Positions 52,537 through 62,283 are shown, numbered from the stretch's first letter. The stretch is 64,000 bases of DNA from Oscillospiraceae bacterium (GCA_017405465.1 JAFRAJ010000049.1:62001-126000); one strand, 5' to 3'. A program made the numbers and translations. Notes: generated by a model from the letters alone, not told the origin.

Positions 52537-54093
52537 TTATTTTGCGTAATCTACTGCCCGGCTCTCACGTATGACATTGACCTTGACCTGTCCGGGGTAG
52601 CTGATCTCATCTTCGATGCGCTCAACAATATCATGAGCCACAACAGTGAGTTTGTCATCCGACACCTGTTCCGGTTTGACAAAAATCCTGATCTCTCTGC
52701 CAGCCTGAATAGCGTAGGAACTGTCGACTCCCTCGTAGTTGTTGGCGATCTCTTCCAGCTTCTCAAGCCTCTTGATGTAGTTCTCAAGATTCTCACTTCT
52801 GGCTCCAGGACGTGATGCTGAGATCGCGTCAGCTGCCATTATGACATATGCCAGAGGAGACTCTGGTTCAACATCGTTATGATGGGCTTCTATTGCATGA
52901 ATGATCTCCGGCGACTCTTTGTATCTCTTAGCGATCTCGACGCCAAGCTGAATGTGTGTCCCCTCGTACTCGTGGTCAAGGGCTTTGCCTATATCGTGGA
53001 GAAGACCGGCTCTCTTAGCCTGTGTTGTATCCAGACCGAGTTCTGAAGCAATAAGTCCGGACAGAAGTGCAACTTCTTCAGAATGGTTCAGACAGTTCTG
53101 CCCGTAACTGGTCCTGTAGTAGAGCCTTCCGAGTATCTTGATCAGATCGGGATTGAGTCCATGGACTCCGACTTCCATTACGACTCTCTCGCCCTCTTTC
53201 CTGATCTTTGCCTCGACTTCTTTTTTGGCCTTGTCAAGACAATCCTCTATGCGTGCAGGATGGATACGGCCGTCCTGGATGAGTTTCTCAAGAGTGATCC
53301 TGGCGATCTCTCTGCGGACTGGGTCAAAACAGGAGATAGCTATCGCTTCCGGTGTATCATCTATGATCAGGTCAGCACCGGTAGCGTTCTCGATAGCCCT
53401 TATGTTTCTTCCTTCTCTTCCGATGATCCTGCCCTTCATCTCATCGTTAGGCAGTGACACTACTGAAACTGTTGTTTCAGAAGAATGATCAGCAGCACAT
53501 CTGGCTATAGCTACACTGAGGATATTTTTCGCGATATTGTCGCATTCATCAGCAAGATCCTGCTTATATGCGTTGATCTTGACTGCTTTCTCGTGATCCA
53601 GGGATTCATCCACTTTGCTGAGAAGAACTTCCCTTGCCTGATCCGCTGTGAGTCCGGAGATCTTCTCCAGTGTCTCAGCCTGTTTATCCCTTAGCTCATC
53701 TGCTTCACGGATCTTCTGTTCAAGCTGCTCGCTTCTCTTCTGAAGCCTTGCGGTTTCAAGTTCGTTCTGTTCCTGTTTCTTATCGAGTGTCTCTTCTCTC
53801 TGAGTGAGACGCCTTTCCTGTCTCTGAACTTCGCTCCTGCGTTCGCGGAGCTCAGCTTCTGATTCAGATCTGAGCTTGTATATCTCATCTCTGGCTTCGA
53901 GTATTACTTCTTTTCTACGTTGTTCAGCAGAACTTATCGCATCATTAACAAGACGGGTCGCCTCCAACTCTGCGGAGCCGATCTTAGCTTCAGCTACTCT
54001 ACGTCTGTGTGAAATACCAACGAAAAAGCAAACGGTCCCAATAATGATGGCCGTTATGATTGCTGAAACAACGGCTACGGAAATAGGTACCAT
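52537..54093 (-). CDS. rny: Ribonuclease Y
   Basis: Membrane-anchored endonuclease that starts mRNA decay in Bacillota. N-terminal helix (about 3-25), long charged coiled coil (about 28-190; RRKEVILEARDEIYKLRSE), KH domain (about 205-275, IGREGRNIRAIENATG), and an HD domain with HSEEVALLSG and LLHDIGKALDHE. 518 residues is the standard length. Transcribed divergently from thrS with its own promoter. Confidence 0.97.
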   Translation of the reverse strand: MVPISVAVVSAIITAIIIGTVCFFVGISHRRRVAEAKIGSAELEATRLVNDAISSAEQRRKEVILEARDEIYKLRSESEAELRERRSEVQRQERRLTQREETLDKKQEQNELETARLQKRSEQLEQKIREADELRDKQAETLEKISGLTADQAREVLLSKVDESLDHEKAVKINAYKQDLADECDNIAKNILSVAIARCAADHSSETTVSVVSLPNDEMKGRIIGREGRNIRAIENATGADLIIDDTPEAIAISCFDPVRREIARITLEKLIQDGRIHPARIEDCLDKAKKEVEAKIRKEGERVVMEVGVHGLNPDLIKILGRLYYRTSYGQNCLNHSEEVALLSGLIASELGLDTTQAKRAGLLHDIGKALDHEYEGTHIQLGVEIAKRYKESPEIIHAIEAHHNDVEPESPLAYVIMAADAISASRPGARSENLENYIKRLEKLEEIANNYEGVDSSYAIQAGREIRIFVKPEQVSDDKLTVVAHDIVERIEDEISYPGQVKVNVIRESRAVDYAK

Positions 54094-54198
54094 TGTTTCA
54101 ATTCACCTTTCAGTTTTTCTATGTAAAAAGAATATATATTGTCGCCAGACCCGGCTATAAATATGTTCAGCCGTATCTAACAAAAAAACACCAAATAT

Positions 54199-54227
54199 AT
54201 TAAATAATAAATTGGTTACAAAGTCAA
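54199..54227 (-). promoter_or_regulatory. promoter of rny
   Basis: Minus-strand TTGACT (fwd 54222-54227), 17-base spacer, TTTAAT (fwd 54199-54204), leaving a leader of about 100 bases. Confidence 0.75.
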
Positions 54228-54247
54228 CTCAACACCCCTGCATCTCC

Positions 54248-54276
54248 TTGACACAGACAGTACGCTGTGATATTTT
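54248..54276 (+). promoter_or_regulatory. promoter of thrS
   Basis: TTGACA (54248-54253), 17-base spacer, TATTTT (54271-54276). Transcription would start about 10-20 bases before the T-box stem I. Confidence 0.75.
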
Positions 54277-54294
54277 CATCATAGTTATGTAAAT

Positions 54295-54515
54295 ACATCC
54301 GTTGAAGCGGACGAGCAGTCCGGACAGTTCCTCACAGAGAGCGCCGCATAAGCTGGGAAGGCGCAGGAGCTCCGAAACTGACACCACCGCCGAGGATCTT
54401 CCGCGAACGGAAGACGGGGTCAGCCCGATACAGCTGCAATGAGTGGCGCTTTTTAAGCGCAATTCGGGTGGAACCGTGGGTATCAGCCCATCCCGTTTCA
54501 GGGATGGGCTTTTTT
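54295..54515 (+). promoter_or_regulatory. T-box riboswitch of thrS
   Basis: Leader with the T-box hallmark CGGGTGGAACCGTGGG (54465-54480; the usual core is GGGTGGNACCGCG). Upstream is a stem I region with CAGAGAG and GGGAAGG, which correspond to the AG bulge and distal loop. A likely threonine specifier is ACC at about 54383-54385 in the GACACCACC stretch. A terminator follows. Uncharged tRNA-Thr should stabilise the antiterminator and allow thrS transcription. Confidence 0.9.
54485..54515 (+). terminator. T-box terminator
   Basis: Perfect 10-base arms AGCCCATCCC/GGGATGGGCT (54485-54494 / 54501-54510) followed by TTTTT. It overlaps the T-box element, consistent with switching between terminator and antiterminator. 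Confidence 0.9.
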
Positions 54516-54547
54516 ATTTTGAATCTTTATTTCGGAGGAATCTACAT

Positions 54548-56452
54548 ATGGCAAACATCAAGATCAATCTCAGAGGAGACGTCAGGGAATATCCTTGCGG
54601 CGTCACCGGTCTAGAGGTGGCTCAGAGCATCGGTTCCGGTCTCGCCAAGGCTGCATGTGCCGTCTCGGTGAACGGAGAAGTCATGGATCTGCGTCTTCCT
54701 ATTACGGAAGACTGTGAGCTGTCTGTGCTCACATTTGATGATCCCGACGGCAAACACGCTTACTGGCATTCAACATCTCACGTAATGGCTCAGGCCATTC
54801 AGCGCCTCTATCCCCAGACATTATTCACTATAGGGCCTGCTATCGAAAACGGCTTTTATTATGATATTGACTGTGATGTTACCTTCACTCCGGAAGTCCT
54901 CGTTAAGATAGAAGACGAGATGCGTAAGATCATCAAGGAAGACTATCCTATCGAACGCTTCGTTCTCAGCAGACAGGAAGCTCTGGCAAAAATGGCCGGA
55001 AATCCCTACAAGGAAGAACTGATATCAGAACTCCCGGATGATGAGGATATCTCGTTCTACAGTCAGGGAGACTTCACGGATCTTTGCGCCGGTCCTCATG
55101 TAATGAGCACAGGCAGGATCGGAGCAGTCAAGCTTCTGAACGTCACTGGAGCATACTGGAGAGCCGACGCCAATAACAAGATGCTGCAGAGAGTATACGG
55201 CATCTCATTCCCGAAAGCTTCTCAACTTAACGATTATCTTACGATGCTTGAAGAAGCACGTAAGAGAGATCACAGAAAACTCGGCAGGGATCTCGGTCTG
55301 TTTGCATTCCGCGATGAAGCTCCGGGATTTCCCTTCTACCTTCCCAAAGGCATGGTTCTGCGCAACACACTGATCGATTACTGGAGAGGTGTGCACAAGA
55401 AATGGAATTATGTCGAGATCTCTACTCCCCAGATCATGAAGCGCACTCTTTGGGAGACATCCGGACACTGGGATCATTACAAGGACAATATGTATACTAC
55501 ACTCATTGACGGCGAAGATTTCGCCATCAAGCCCATGAACTGCCCCGGCAGTATCCTTGTTTATGACCTGGCTCCTCACTCCTACCGTGATCTTCCTCTG
55601 CGCTACGGTGAACTCGGACTGGTTCACCGCCATGAGCTGTCCGGTGCCCTGCATGGAATGTTCCGCGTCCGCTGCTTTACTCAGGATGACGCACACATCC
55701 TGCTTGCAAAAGATCAGATCAAGGACGAAGTAATCAGGATCGCTCAGCTTTTCGATGAAGTCTATTCGCTCTTCGGCCTGAAGTACCATATCGAACTCTC
55801 GACCATGCCTGACGATCATATCGGATCTGTTGAAGACTGGGATATCGCAACAGCAGCTCTTGCTGACGCCATCACCAGCATAGGCAAAGAGTATAAAGTC
55901 AATCCCGGCGACGGAGCCTTCTACGGTCCGAAGCTCGACTTCCACATCAGCGACTGTCTGAACCGCACATGGCAGTGCGGTACAATACAGCTCGATTATC
56001 AGCTTCCCGGCAGATTCAATATAGAATATGTCGGTGATGACGGTGAAAAACATACACCCGTCATGATACACCGTGTCGTTTTCGGTTCCATCGAGCGATT
56101 CATCGGCATCATTACAGAGCATTTTGCCGGAGCCTTCCCGACATGGCTGTCTCCTGTACAGGCAATGGTAATCCCGATCTCTGAGAAACATGCGGAATAT
56201 GCTAATGAGCTCCTCGCCAAACTGGAAGCAGCAGGCATCAGAGCAGAAGCTGACACAAGGAACGAGAAGATGGGATACAAGATCCGTGAAGCTCAGCTGC
56301 AGAAGATCCCGTACATGCTTGTAGTCGGTGACAAAGAGGCCGAAGCCGGCACAATATCCCTGAGAAGCCGCAAGAACGGTGATGAAGGAACGATGTCCGC
56401 AGAAGAGTTCATCTCAAGGATCCGGGAAGAGATCGACTCACGTTCACTCTGA
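54548..56452 (+). CDS. thrS: Threonyl-tRNA synthetase
   Basis: Charges tRNA-Thr. About 634 residues with the TGS domain (1-65), SAD editing domain (about 66-240, HVMAQAIQRLYPQTLF and FTDLCAGPH), class II catalytic core with AIKPMNCPGSILVYD, LRYGELGLVHRHELSGALHGMFRVR and the C-terminal anticodon domain from about 535. I place the start at the ATG at 54548 with a CGGAGGAAT site; the longer reading frame to 54443 would run through the T-box. Own leader and terminator. Confidence 0.98.
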   Translation: MANIKINLRGDVREYPCGVTGLEVAQSIGSGLAKAACAVSVNGEVMDLRLPITEDCELSVLTFDDPDGKHAYWHSTSHVMAQAIQRLYPQTLFTIGPAIENGFYYDIDCDVTFTPEVLVKIEDEMRKIIKEDYPIERFVLSRQEALAKMAGNPYKEELISELPDDEDISFYSQGDFTDLCAGPHVMSTGRIGAVKLLNVTGAYWRADANNKMLQRVYGISFPKASQLNDYLTMLEEARKRDHRKLGRDLGLFAFRDEAPGFPFYLPKGMVLRNTLIDYWRGVHKKWNYVEISTPQIMKRTLWETSGHWDHYKDNMYTTLIDGEDFAIKPMNCPGSILVYDLAPHSYRDLPLRYGELGLVHRHELSGALHGMFRVRCFTQDDAHILLAKDQIKDEVIRIAQLFDEVYSLFGLKYHIELSTMPDDHIGSVEDWDIATAALADAITSIGKEYKVNPGDGAFYGPKLDFHISDCLNRTWQCGTIQLDYQLPGRFNIEYVGDDGEKHTPVMIHRVVFGSIERFIGIITEHFAGAFPTWLSPVQAMVIPISEKHAEYANELLAKLEAAGIRAEADTRNEKMGYKIREAQLQKIPYMLVVGDKEAEAGTISLRSRKNGDEGTMSAEEFISRIREEIDSRSL

Positions 56453-56483
56453 TCACTCAACTAAAAAGAATCACATCCTCTAT

Positions 56484-56513
56484 AGCGGCATCTTTCCGAT
56501 GCCGCTTTTCTTC
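56484..56513 (+). terminator. terminator of thrS
   Basis: Perfect 9-base arms AGCGGCATC/GATGCCGCT (56484-56492 / 56498-56506) followed by TTTCTTCT. Confidence 0.8.
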
Positions 56514-56670
56514 TGATCGTTCACCTGATTCTATTTTGCTCGCACTGCACTGTGAGCAGTGTGTATTTTGCTGTTTATCTTGTGTATTATTCAGGGGCAT
56601 ATGATATAATCCAATCATACGGATACATATAAGCATCTGAAATATAATAACGTTTACCGGAGGTAATAAA

Positions 56671-57831
56671 ATGCCCGAGAACAATGGAATTTCTCTCGAA
56701 CTGCCGACCCCCACACTGGATCCTACGACATTCGAGGAAGCAACGCTCACTCCTATCGTAGCCGCTCCGGAGGAGACCTCCGTTAGCTCCGATTATCTGA
56801 GCGAAGACAATCTAACAGCGGAAGAAAAAGCAGAAGTCGACAGCTTCAGCCAGAAGATTAATCTCCGCGACACTAATGTCATCCTGCAGTACGGTGCAGC
56901 CGCCCAGGAAAAGATCGCGTCCTTCTCCGACACGACACTTCAGAGCGTTCGTACCAAGGACCTCGGCGAGATCGGCGATAAAATCTCCGACCTGGTAGTC
57001 GAGCTCAAGGGTTTCTCCATAAAAGAAGAGGATAACAAAGGTTTCCTCGGTCTTTTCAAGAAACCGAAAGCCACTATAGCGAAGCTCCAGACCAAGTATG
57101 ATTCTGCGTCTTCCAGCGTTGAGAAGATAGCTGAAGCTCTGAAAGATCATCAGAATACACTTTTCAAGGACATCGTAATGTTCGATCAGATGTATGATCT
57201 GAACCTCTCCTATTTCAAGGAACTGTCCATGTATATCATCGCCGGCAAGAAGCGTCTAGAAGAAGAGCGCAGCACGACCCTGAAGGCGCTCAAAGAAAAA
57301 GCCGAGGCTTCCGGACTGGCGGAAGATGCACAGGCTGCCAACGACTTTGCAAACCTCTGCGACAGATTTGAGAAGAAACTCTATGACCTGCAGCTGACCA
57401 GAGAGATAAGCATCCAGATGGCCCCTGAGATCCGTCTCATCCAGAACGGCGATACCCTCATGGTCGAGAAGATCCAGACGACCATCAACAACACCATTCC
57501 GCTTTGGAAGAACCAGATGGTCCTCGCTATGGGCCTCGCCCACTCCAAGGAAGCAATGGAAGCCCAGAAGGAAGTCAGTGATCTGACCAATGAGCTCCTC
57601 AAGCAGAATGCTGAGACCCTCCAGATGGGCACTGTAGCAATCGCCAAGGAGAGCGAGCGCGGAATCGTGGATATCGAAACTGTAGAAGAAGCCAACCGCA
57701 GACTCATAGAGACTCTGGATGAAGTCATCAGGATCCAGGAGGAAGGACGCCAGAAACGTCTTGAAGCGGAGAACACCCTCGGAAAGATCGAGACTGAACT
57801 CAAGCAGAAACTGCTCGAGATTAGAGGATAA
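56671..57831 (+). CDS. telA: TelA/KlaA toxic-anion-resistance family protein
   Basis: 386 residues, almost wholly helical, matching the TelA family (PF05816 in established nomenclature): LGEIGDKISDLVVELKGF, AGKKRLEEERSTTL, DLQLTREISIQMAPEIRLIQNGDTLMVEKIQTTI in parts, and the conserved IPLWKNQMVLA. The name comes from tellurite resistance plasmids; chromosomal Bacillota copies (YaaN in Bacillus) are linked to envelope stress rather than tellurite. Followed by xpaC after 42 bases. A TATAAT is seen at 56605-56610 without a clear -35. GGAGG site. Confidence 0.9.
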   Translation: MPENNGISLELPTPTLDPTTFEEATLTPIVAAPEETSVSSDYLSEDNLTAEEKAEVDSFSQKINLRDTNVILQYGAAAQEKIASFSDTTLQSVRTKDLGEIGDKISDLVVELKGFSIKEEDNKGFLGLFKKPKATIAKLQTKYDSASSSVEKIAEALKDHQNTLFKDIVMFDQMYDLNLSYFKELSMYIIAGKKRLEEERSTTLKALKEKAEASGLAEDAQAANDFANLCDRFEKKLYDLQLTREISIQMAPEIRLIQNGDTLMVEKIQTTINNTIPLWKNQMVLAMGLAHSKEAMEAQKEVSDLTNELLKQNAETLQMGTVAIAKESERGIVDIETVEEANRRLIETLDEVIRIQEEGRQKRLEAENTLGKIETELKQKLLEIRG

Positions 57832-57873
57832 TCTTCCGGCATAGTGCAACAATAAGTATTTGGAGGAAATCAA

Positions 57874-58569
57874 TTGAACAGACGTCCTAAATACGGAATG
57901 TCAGGGTGCCTGATGTTCATGCTGGCATGCGGGCTCTGCCTGTGGGTACTGCCCCAGCTCGGAAGGCTCCTCCTTCTGGGCGGAGGACTGATCGGCCTCG
58001 CCGTTATCGCTTTAGTCGTCGCTCTGGTAGTTTATTCTCTCAACGGAGGCGAGAGGTCCGGAGATAAGATTTCGACCGAAAGTCTCTCTGCAGATCAGGC
58101 AACGCTCATCACAAACGGAAAAGCCAGAGTCATCTCCATACGCAGCATCCTTGGAAGGATCAAGAATACTGAGATCAGGGATTACGGGTATTCCATCTGC
58201 AGGACCTGTGACAAGATTTTCAAAGCATTAATCGAACAGCCAAAGAGCATAACTGCTGCACGTCAGTTCCTGACATACTATCTCCCCACGATCAATCTGG
58301 TCCTGGAGAAATATGAGAAAGTAGAGAAGAGCGGAACTGATTCAGGCAACATGAGTGCCAGAGTAATAAACTATCTTAAAGATGTAGATAAAGCTCTGGA
58401 CAAGTTCTATCAGAAGCTCTTTGAAGACGAGAAACTGGATCTTACTGTAGAGATGGAAGCAATGACCATGGCAGTCAAGCGTGACGGTCTCATCACTGAC
58501 GACGAGCTCAGACAGGAACTCAGTGCTACGGCTAAAGCCGATGCAAGAGATATCAGTCTCTCACTCTGA
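57874..58569 (+). CDS. xpaC: XpaC-family membrane protein
   Basis: 231 residues. Two N-terminal membrane helices (about 10-32 and 33-50), then a helical domain with INLVLEKYEKVEK and KALDKFYQKLFEDEKLDLTVEME. This is the XpaC family (named for hydrolysis of 5-bromo-4-chloro-indolyl phosphate). Start is TTG at 57874 behind GGAGGAAA. In Bacillus subtilis xpaC lies upstream of the telA homologue yaaN; here the order is reversed but the pairing is kept. Confidence 0.85.
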   Translation: MNRRPKYGMSGCLMFMLACGLCLWVLPQLGRLLLLGGGLIGLAVIALVVALVVYSLNGGERSGDKISTESLSADQATLITNGKARVISIRSILGRIKNTEIRDYGYSICRTCDKIFKALIEQPKSITAARQFLTYYLPTINLVLEKYEKVEKSGTDSGNMSARVINYLKDVDKALDKFYQKLFEDEKLDLTVEMEAMTMAVKRDGLITDDELRQELSATAKADARDISLSL

Positions 58570-58590
58570 CAACACTGTAAACAAACCTCA

Positions 58591-58620
58591 AAGACACAGG
58601 CGATGAAGCCTGTGTCTTTT
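58591..58620 (+). terminator. terminator of telA-xpaC
   Basis: Perfect 11-base arms AAGACACAGGC/GCCTGTGTCTT (58591-58601 / 58608-58618) with further T residues after it. Confidence 0.9.
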
Positions 58621-58711
58621 CTTATATCCATTTACATTTCGCAATTTTACCGAATTAAATCGCTGAAGAGCACTTCCAGATATATAATCCCCCAAAGTTT
58701 CTTGTACTCAG

Positions 58712-58740
58712 TTTACGCATGCTCATACCGCGGATATAAT
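58712..58740 (+). promoter_or_regulatory. promoter of gdhA
   Basis: TTTACG (58712-58717), 17-base spacer, TATAAT (58735-58740), 44 bases before the ATG. The -10 is perfect, the -35 has two mismatches. Confidence 0.65.
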
Positions 58741-58784
58741 TCTATTTATGGAATATTTTCATTCTGTTTTAGGAGAATGTCATT

Positions 58785-60131
58785 ATGAACGCTTATATCG
58801 AAAGCGTGCTTGAAGGAGTGCGCAAAAAGAACTCTACGCAGCCGGAATTCATACAGGCTGTTGAAGAAGTACTTGCATCAATCTCTCCTGTAATCGATGC
58901 TCATCCTGAGTATGAGGCTGCCAATCTGCTCAACCGCATCGTTGAGCCCGAGAGAATGTTCACATTCCGTGTCGTCTGGATGGATGACAACGGCAAATAC
59001 CACACCAACCGCGGATGGCGCTGCCAGTTCAACGGCGCTATCGGTCCCTACAAGGGCGGTATCAGATTCCAGTCAAATGTAAATGAGAGCATAATCAAGT
59101 TTCTCGGATTTGAACAGATCTTCAAGAACAGCCTCACCGGTCTTCCCATAGGCGGGGCAAAAGGCGGTTCTGACTTTGATCCCGCAGGAAAATCGGACGC
59201 TGAGATAATGCGCTTCTGCCAGAGCTTCGTTTCTGCACTGTACAGATATATAGGACCTGATATCGATGTACCTGCCGGAGATATGGGTGTCGGAGGCCGC
59301 GAGATCGGATATATGTACGGTCAGTACAGAAGGCTCAAAGGAGTATGGGAGAACGGTGTATTCACAGGCAAGGGCCTTACATACGGCGGTTCCCTTATTC
59401 GTCCCGAAGCGACCGGTTACGGCGCGATCTATTATCTCTGCGAAGCTCTTAAACACGAAGGTGACACCATTGAAGGAAAACGCATCGGCGTTTCAGGATA
59501 CGGCAATGTTTCCTGGGGAATCATCAAGAAAGCTACTGAACTCGGAGCGATCTGCTGCTATATCTCCGGGAGAGAAGGCTACGTACATGATCCAGACGGG
59601 ATCAGTACAGAAGAAAAGATCAATTACCTCCTGGAGATGAGAGAGAAACACACCGGAGTCAAGGCTTATGCAGACAGATTCGGCTGCGAGTTCTATCCCG
59701 GAGAAAAGATCTGGGGAGTCAAGGATGTTGATATCTTCATGCCGGCTGCTACCCAGAACGAAGTCGAACTGGAAGACGCTAAAAAGATAGTAGACTCCGG
59801 AGTCAAGTATTACTTTGAAGTCTCCAACATGCCTACAAAGGCTGACGCTCAGGCTTATCTGAGAGAGCATGATATTATCGTTGCTCCTTCCAAGGCCGTC
59901 AATGCAGGCGGCGTAGGCGTTTCAGCACTTGAGATGGCCCAGAACTCCGAGCGTCTGGTATGGACAGCTGAAGAAGTGGATGAGCACCTGAAACGAATGA
60001 TGATAAACATTCACAATGCTTCTGCAGAAGCTGCTGAAGAATACGGTCTCGGATATGACCTTATTGCCGGCGCCAATATTGCAGGCTTCAAGAAGGTCGC
60101 TACTGCCATGATGGAGCAGGGCGTTTTCTAA
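58785..60131 (+). CDS. gdhA: NADP-type glutamate dehydrogenase
   Basis: 448-residue hexameric-type GDH that joins ammonia and 2-oxoglutarate. FRVVWMDDNGKYHTNRGWRCQFN (read in parts), GPYKGGIRF, LPIGGAKGGSDFDPAGKSD (catalytic Lys) and the NAD(P) Rossmann ISVSGYGNVSWG region (written VSGYGNVSWGI) are diagnostic. The bacterial small-hexamer family prefers NADPH, but this is inferred from length and family. AGGAG ribosome site, own promoter and terminator; links to nitrogen assimilation. Confidence 0.97.
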   Translation: MNAYIESVLEGVRKKNSTQPEFIQAVEEVLASISPVIDAHPEYEAANLLNRIVEPERMFTFRVVWMDDNGKYHTNRGWRCQFNGAIGPYKGGIRFQSNVNESIIKFLGFEQIFKNSLTGLPIGGAKGGSDFDPAGKSDAEIMRFCQSFVSALYRYIGPDIDVPAGDMGVGGREIGYMYGQYRRLKGVWENGVFTGKGLTYGGSLIRPEATGYGAIYYLCEALKHEGDTIEGKRIGVSGYGNVSWGIIKKATELGAICCYISGREGYVHDPDGISTEEKINYLLEMREKHTGVKAYADRFGCEFYPGEKIWGVKDVDIFMPAATQNEVELEDAKKIVDSGVKYYFEVSNMPTKADAQAYLREHDIIVAPSKAVNAGGVGVSALEMAQNSERLVWTAEEVDEHLKRMMINIHNASAEAAEEYGLGYDLIAGANIAGFKKVATAMMEQGVF

Positions 60132-60143
60132 GAATAATTCCTT

Positions 60144-60189
60144 AAAAAAGAAACTCTACCGTAACACCTGTTGCGGTAGAGTTTCTTTT
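60144..60189. terminator. bidirectional terminator between gdhA and LTA-synthase-family gene
   Basis: Perfect 15-base arms AAAGAAACTCTACCG/CGGTAGAGTTTCTTT (60147-60161 / 60174-60188), with A/T runs on both sides. Confidence 0.9.
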
Positions 60190-60204
60190 GATGTTCAGTT
60201 AGTT

Positions 60205-62283
60205 CTATCCGGAGAATACAAGATCATAAAAATCCGTCTGAAGGATCAATTGAGTCATGTCTCTCTTGCATTCAACGATCTTATTCATTTTATCTACATA
60301 TGCCTGAATAGCTTCATCAGACATGTGCAAACCTTCTCTTTGGGTAAACTCCTGAGTAAACGAATTGTAAAGTCCGTTGTCACTTCTCCAGCTCTTTGAA
60401 TAGAAGATGACCAGCCCGGGATCACTGCTCAGCATATCGGTACCGGGAAGCATCCTGGAATCATATTCCAGTCCAAGCAGATTCAGTACTGTAGGCAGTA
60501 TGTCTACCTGGGTACACACTTTATTTATTTCGACTTTCTCTTTCATAGAGCCTGTCCACATTATAAGTGTATTGCGGTAGACTTCTGTATCCAGATATCG
60601 CTCATTGCAGTTTCTGGCCATGTCAGAAGTACCATAATAATTTCCCGTCAATTCCCCAAGTATCTCAACCCCTGTGTAAGGGATATGGTCAGCAACAGCG
60701 ACGATCAGTGTTCTGTCCAGCTGTCCGGCTTCTTCCAATCCTTTCAGCAATGCTGCAAGTGCCCTGTCAACTTCCATCACAGTAGCCACATATGCCTTGG
60801 TAGTCGAAGACCAGTCGTAATCAGCAAGTTCATCTTTATACTGAAGAGCGACCCAGCTCCATGAATAAGGTGTATGACCGGATATCGTCATATAATACGC
60901 ATTGAATGGTACGCTGTCATTGACATACATATCAAGCGTATTCTCGATCATAAAAGTATCGCGCTGCGGCCATTTATAATTTCCGGAAGCGGTTTTTTCC
61001 GCTTTCAGACCATTCGCCAGATAATACCAGTCACTATACCCTAGGTTCCACATAGTTTCAGCCCGGTCATACATCTCCCACCCGTTGTGAAAGCCGATGT
61101 TGTGATAACCGAGCTTTGACAGCTGAGGTCCCAAAGAGAAATAACAGTTTGTACCAAGCCGTCCGCTCTCCTGAAGGCTCATGGGACTTCCCTGCTTCGG
61201 ATACAGACCCAGCAGATTCTGGCATTCACCTGCATTGGTGCTGCCGTAGTAGAGCGGTGTATAGAAGTTATTGAAGACAAAACATTCGTTTGACAGTTTA
61301 TACAATGTGGGTGTCAGTTCCTCGCTGATGGCAGCTCCCGAGAAAGCCTCCAGGCTCAGAAATACTACATTGTATCCGTTGAACATGCCTGTATAATCAT
61401 TCTTTTTAGTCGGCTTCACAGTATTCATATAAGAAGCCAGCCAGGCGACTTTGCTGTTTGAACTCTCAGACAGCGAATCCAGATCGACGTCCATGACATG
61501 AGGCGAACGGTCTACCGGATCAGGAATGGGTTCAGCCGGTTCCGGTTCAGCTTCTTCAGGTATCTGAGAAATATCCGGTACAGCTACAGTATCCGGAAAG
61601 AGCGTGTGTATAATATCGAGCCTCAACATGGTAAGAAGCCCGAGTCTTTCCTCCTGCAGTTCGAGGTTCTCATCCATATAGTAAAGCTTCTCCGGAGTAA
61701 GATCCCCTCCGCCCCAGTCAAAAGCGAGCATCCATTTACCGAGATAATGGAATCCGAACATAAAAAGCAATGCGCAGATGAGAGCAACGATCCTCTTTCC
61801 TGTCTTCAATCCATCAGCAGAGTTTCTCTTTTTGCCAGATTTTTTGCTTTTTGGTGAAATCAGGTCTCTCGCCGGCAACACACACCCTATTATGAAAGGA
61901 ACAATCAGAACGAGGAGATACACTGTCTCCTGTTTCACAGTAGAAATAATTATATCCAGATAATCGTAAAGTCTGTTCTCTGCAGCAGTTCCGAGACTTG
62001 ATGCAGGATAGTACTCCTGAAGGATCAAATATCCCACGCTCTCAGCAGCAAAGATGAGCCAGATAAGAAATAGCGTGATGATCCTGACTGTCTTTTCCGC
62101 CTTTCCGTTCAGTACAGCATGGATGAGGCTGAAAAAGAACCCTGCAGATAATGCAAACACTATGTAAAGCGGACAGAACTGAGGTTCGGTCTGCATCCTG
62201 AAATGTATAGCAATCTCTGACCAGACCGCAGCCAGCGGAATGATCATGTACGATAGCAGATTGTTAATCCTAGTCTTCTTCAA
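60205..62283 (-). CDS. LTA synthase/phosphoglycerol transferase family protein
   Basis: 692 residues. About five membrane helices (15-200) and an extracellular sulfatase-fold domain (about 300-640). VVFLSLEAFSGA holds the metal Glu, YYGSTNAGECQNLL the nucleophilic Thr (about 350), and VAVADHIPYTG the metal Asp-His. FHNGWEMYDRAETMWNLGYSDWY is typical of LtaS-like enzymes. It should add glycerol-phosphate units to a glycolipid or wall polymer. The start appears to be a TTG at 62283 behind a GGCGGGAA stretch; an internal ATG codes for M13. Confidence 0.85.
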   Translation of the reverse strand: MKKTRINNLLSYMIIPLAAVWSEIAIHFRMQTEPQFCPLYIVFALSAGFFFSLIHAVLNGKAEKTVRIITLFLIWLIFAAESVGYLILQEYYPASSLGTAAENRLYDYLDIIISTVKQETVYLLVLIVPFIIGCVLPARDLISPKSKKSGKKRNSADGLKTGKRIVALICALLFMFGFHYLGKWMLAFDWGGGDLTPEKLYYMDENLELQEERLGLLTMLRLDIIHTLFPDTVAVPDISQIPEEAEPEPAEPIPDPVDRSPHVMDVDLDSLSESSNSKVAWLASYMNTVKPTKKNDYTGMFNGYNVVFLSLEAFSGAAISEELTPTLYKLSNECFVFNNFYTPLYYGSTNAGECQNLLGLYPKQGSPMSLQESGRLGTNCYFSLGPQLSKLGYHNIGFHNGWEMYDRAETMWNLGYSDWYYLANGLKAEKTASGNYKWPQRDTFMIENTLDMYVNDSVPFNAYYMTISGHTPYSWSWVALQYKDELADYDWSSTTKAYVATVMEVDRALAALLKGLEEAGQLDRTLIVAVADHIPYTGVEILGELTGNYYGTSDMARNCNERYLDTEVYRNTLIMWTGSMKEKVEINKVCTQVDILPTVLNLLGLEYDSRMLPGTDMLSSDPGLVIFYSKSWRSDNGLYNSFTQEFTQREGLHMSDEAIQAYVDKMNKIVECKRDMTQLILQTDFYDLVFSG

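Noticed and set aside
55205-56191. A 328-residue minus-strand reading frame
   Set aside because: It lies fully inside thrS on the opposite strand, has no family motif and no suitable ribosome site; it is a by-product of the codon pattern of thrS.
57256-57873. A 205-residue minus-strand reading frame opposite telA
   Set aside because: Leu/Asp-rich mirror of the helical telA sequence; no independent evidence.
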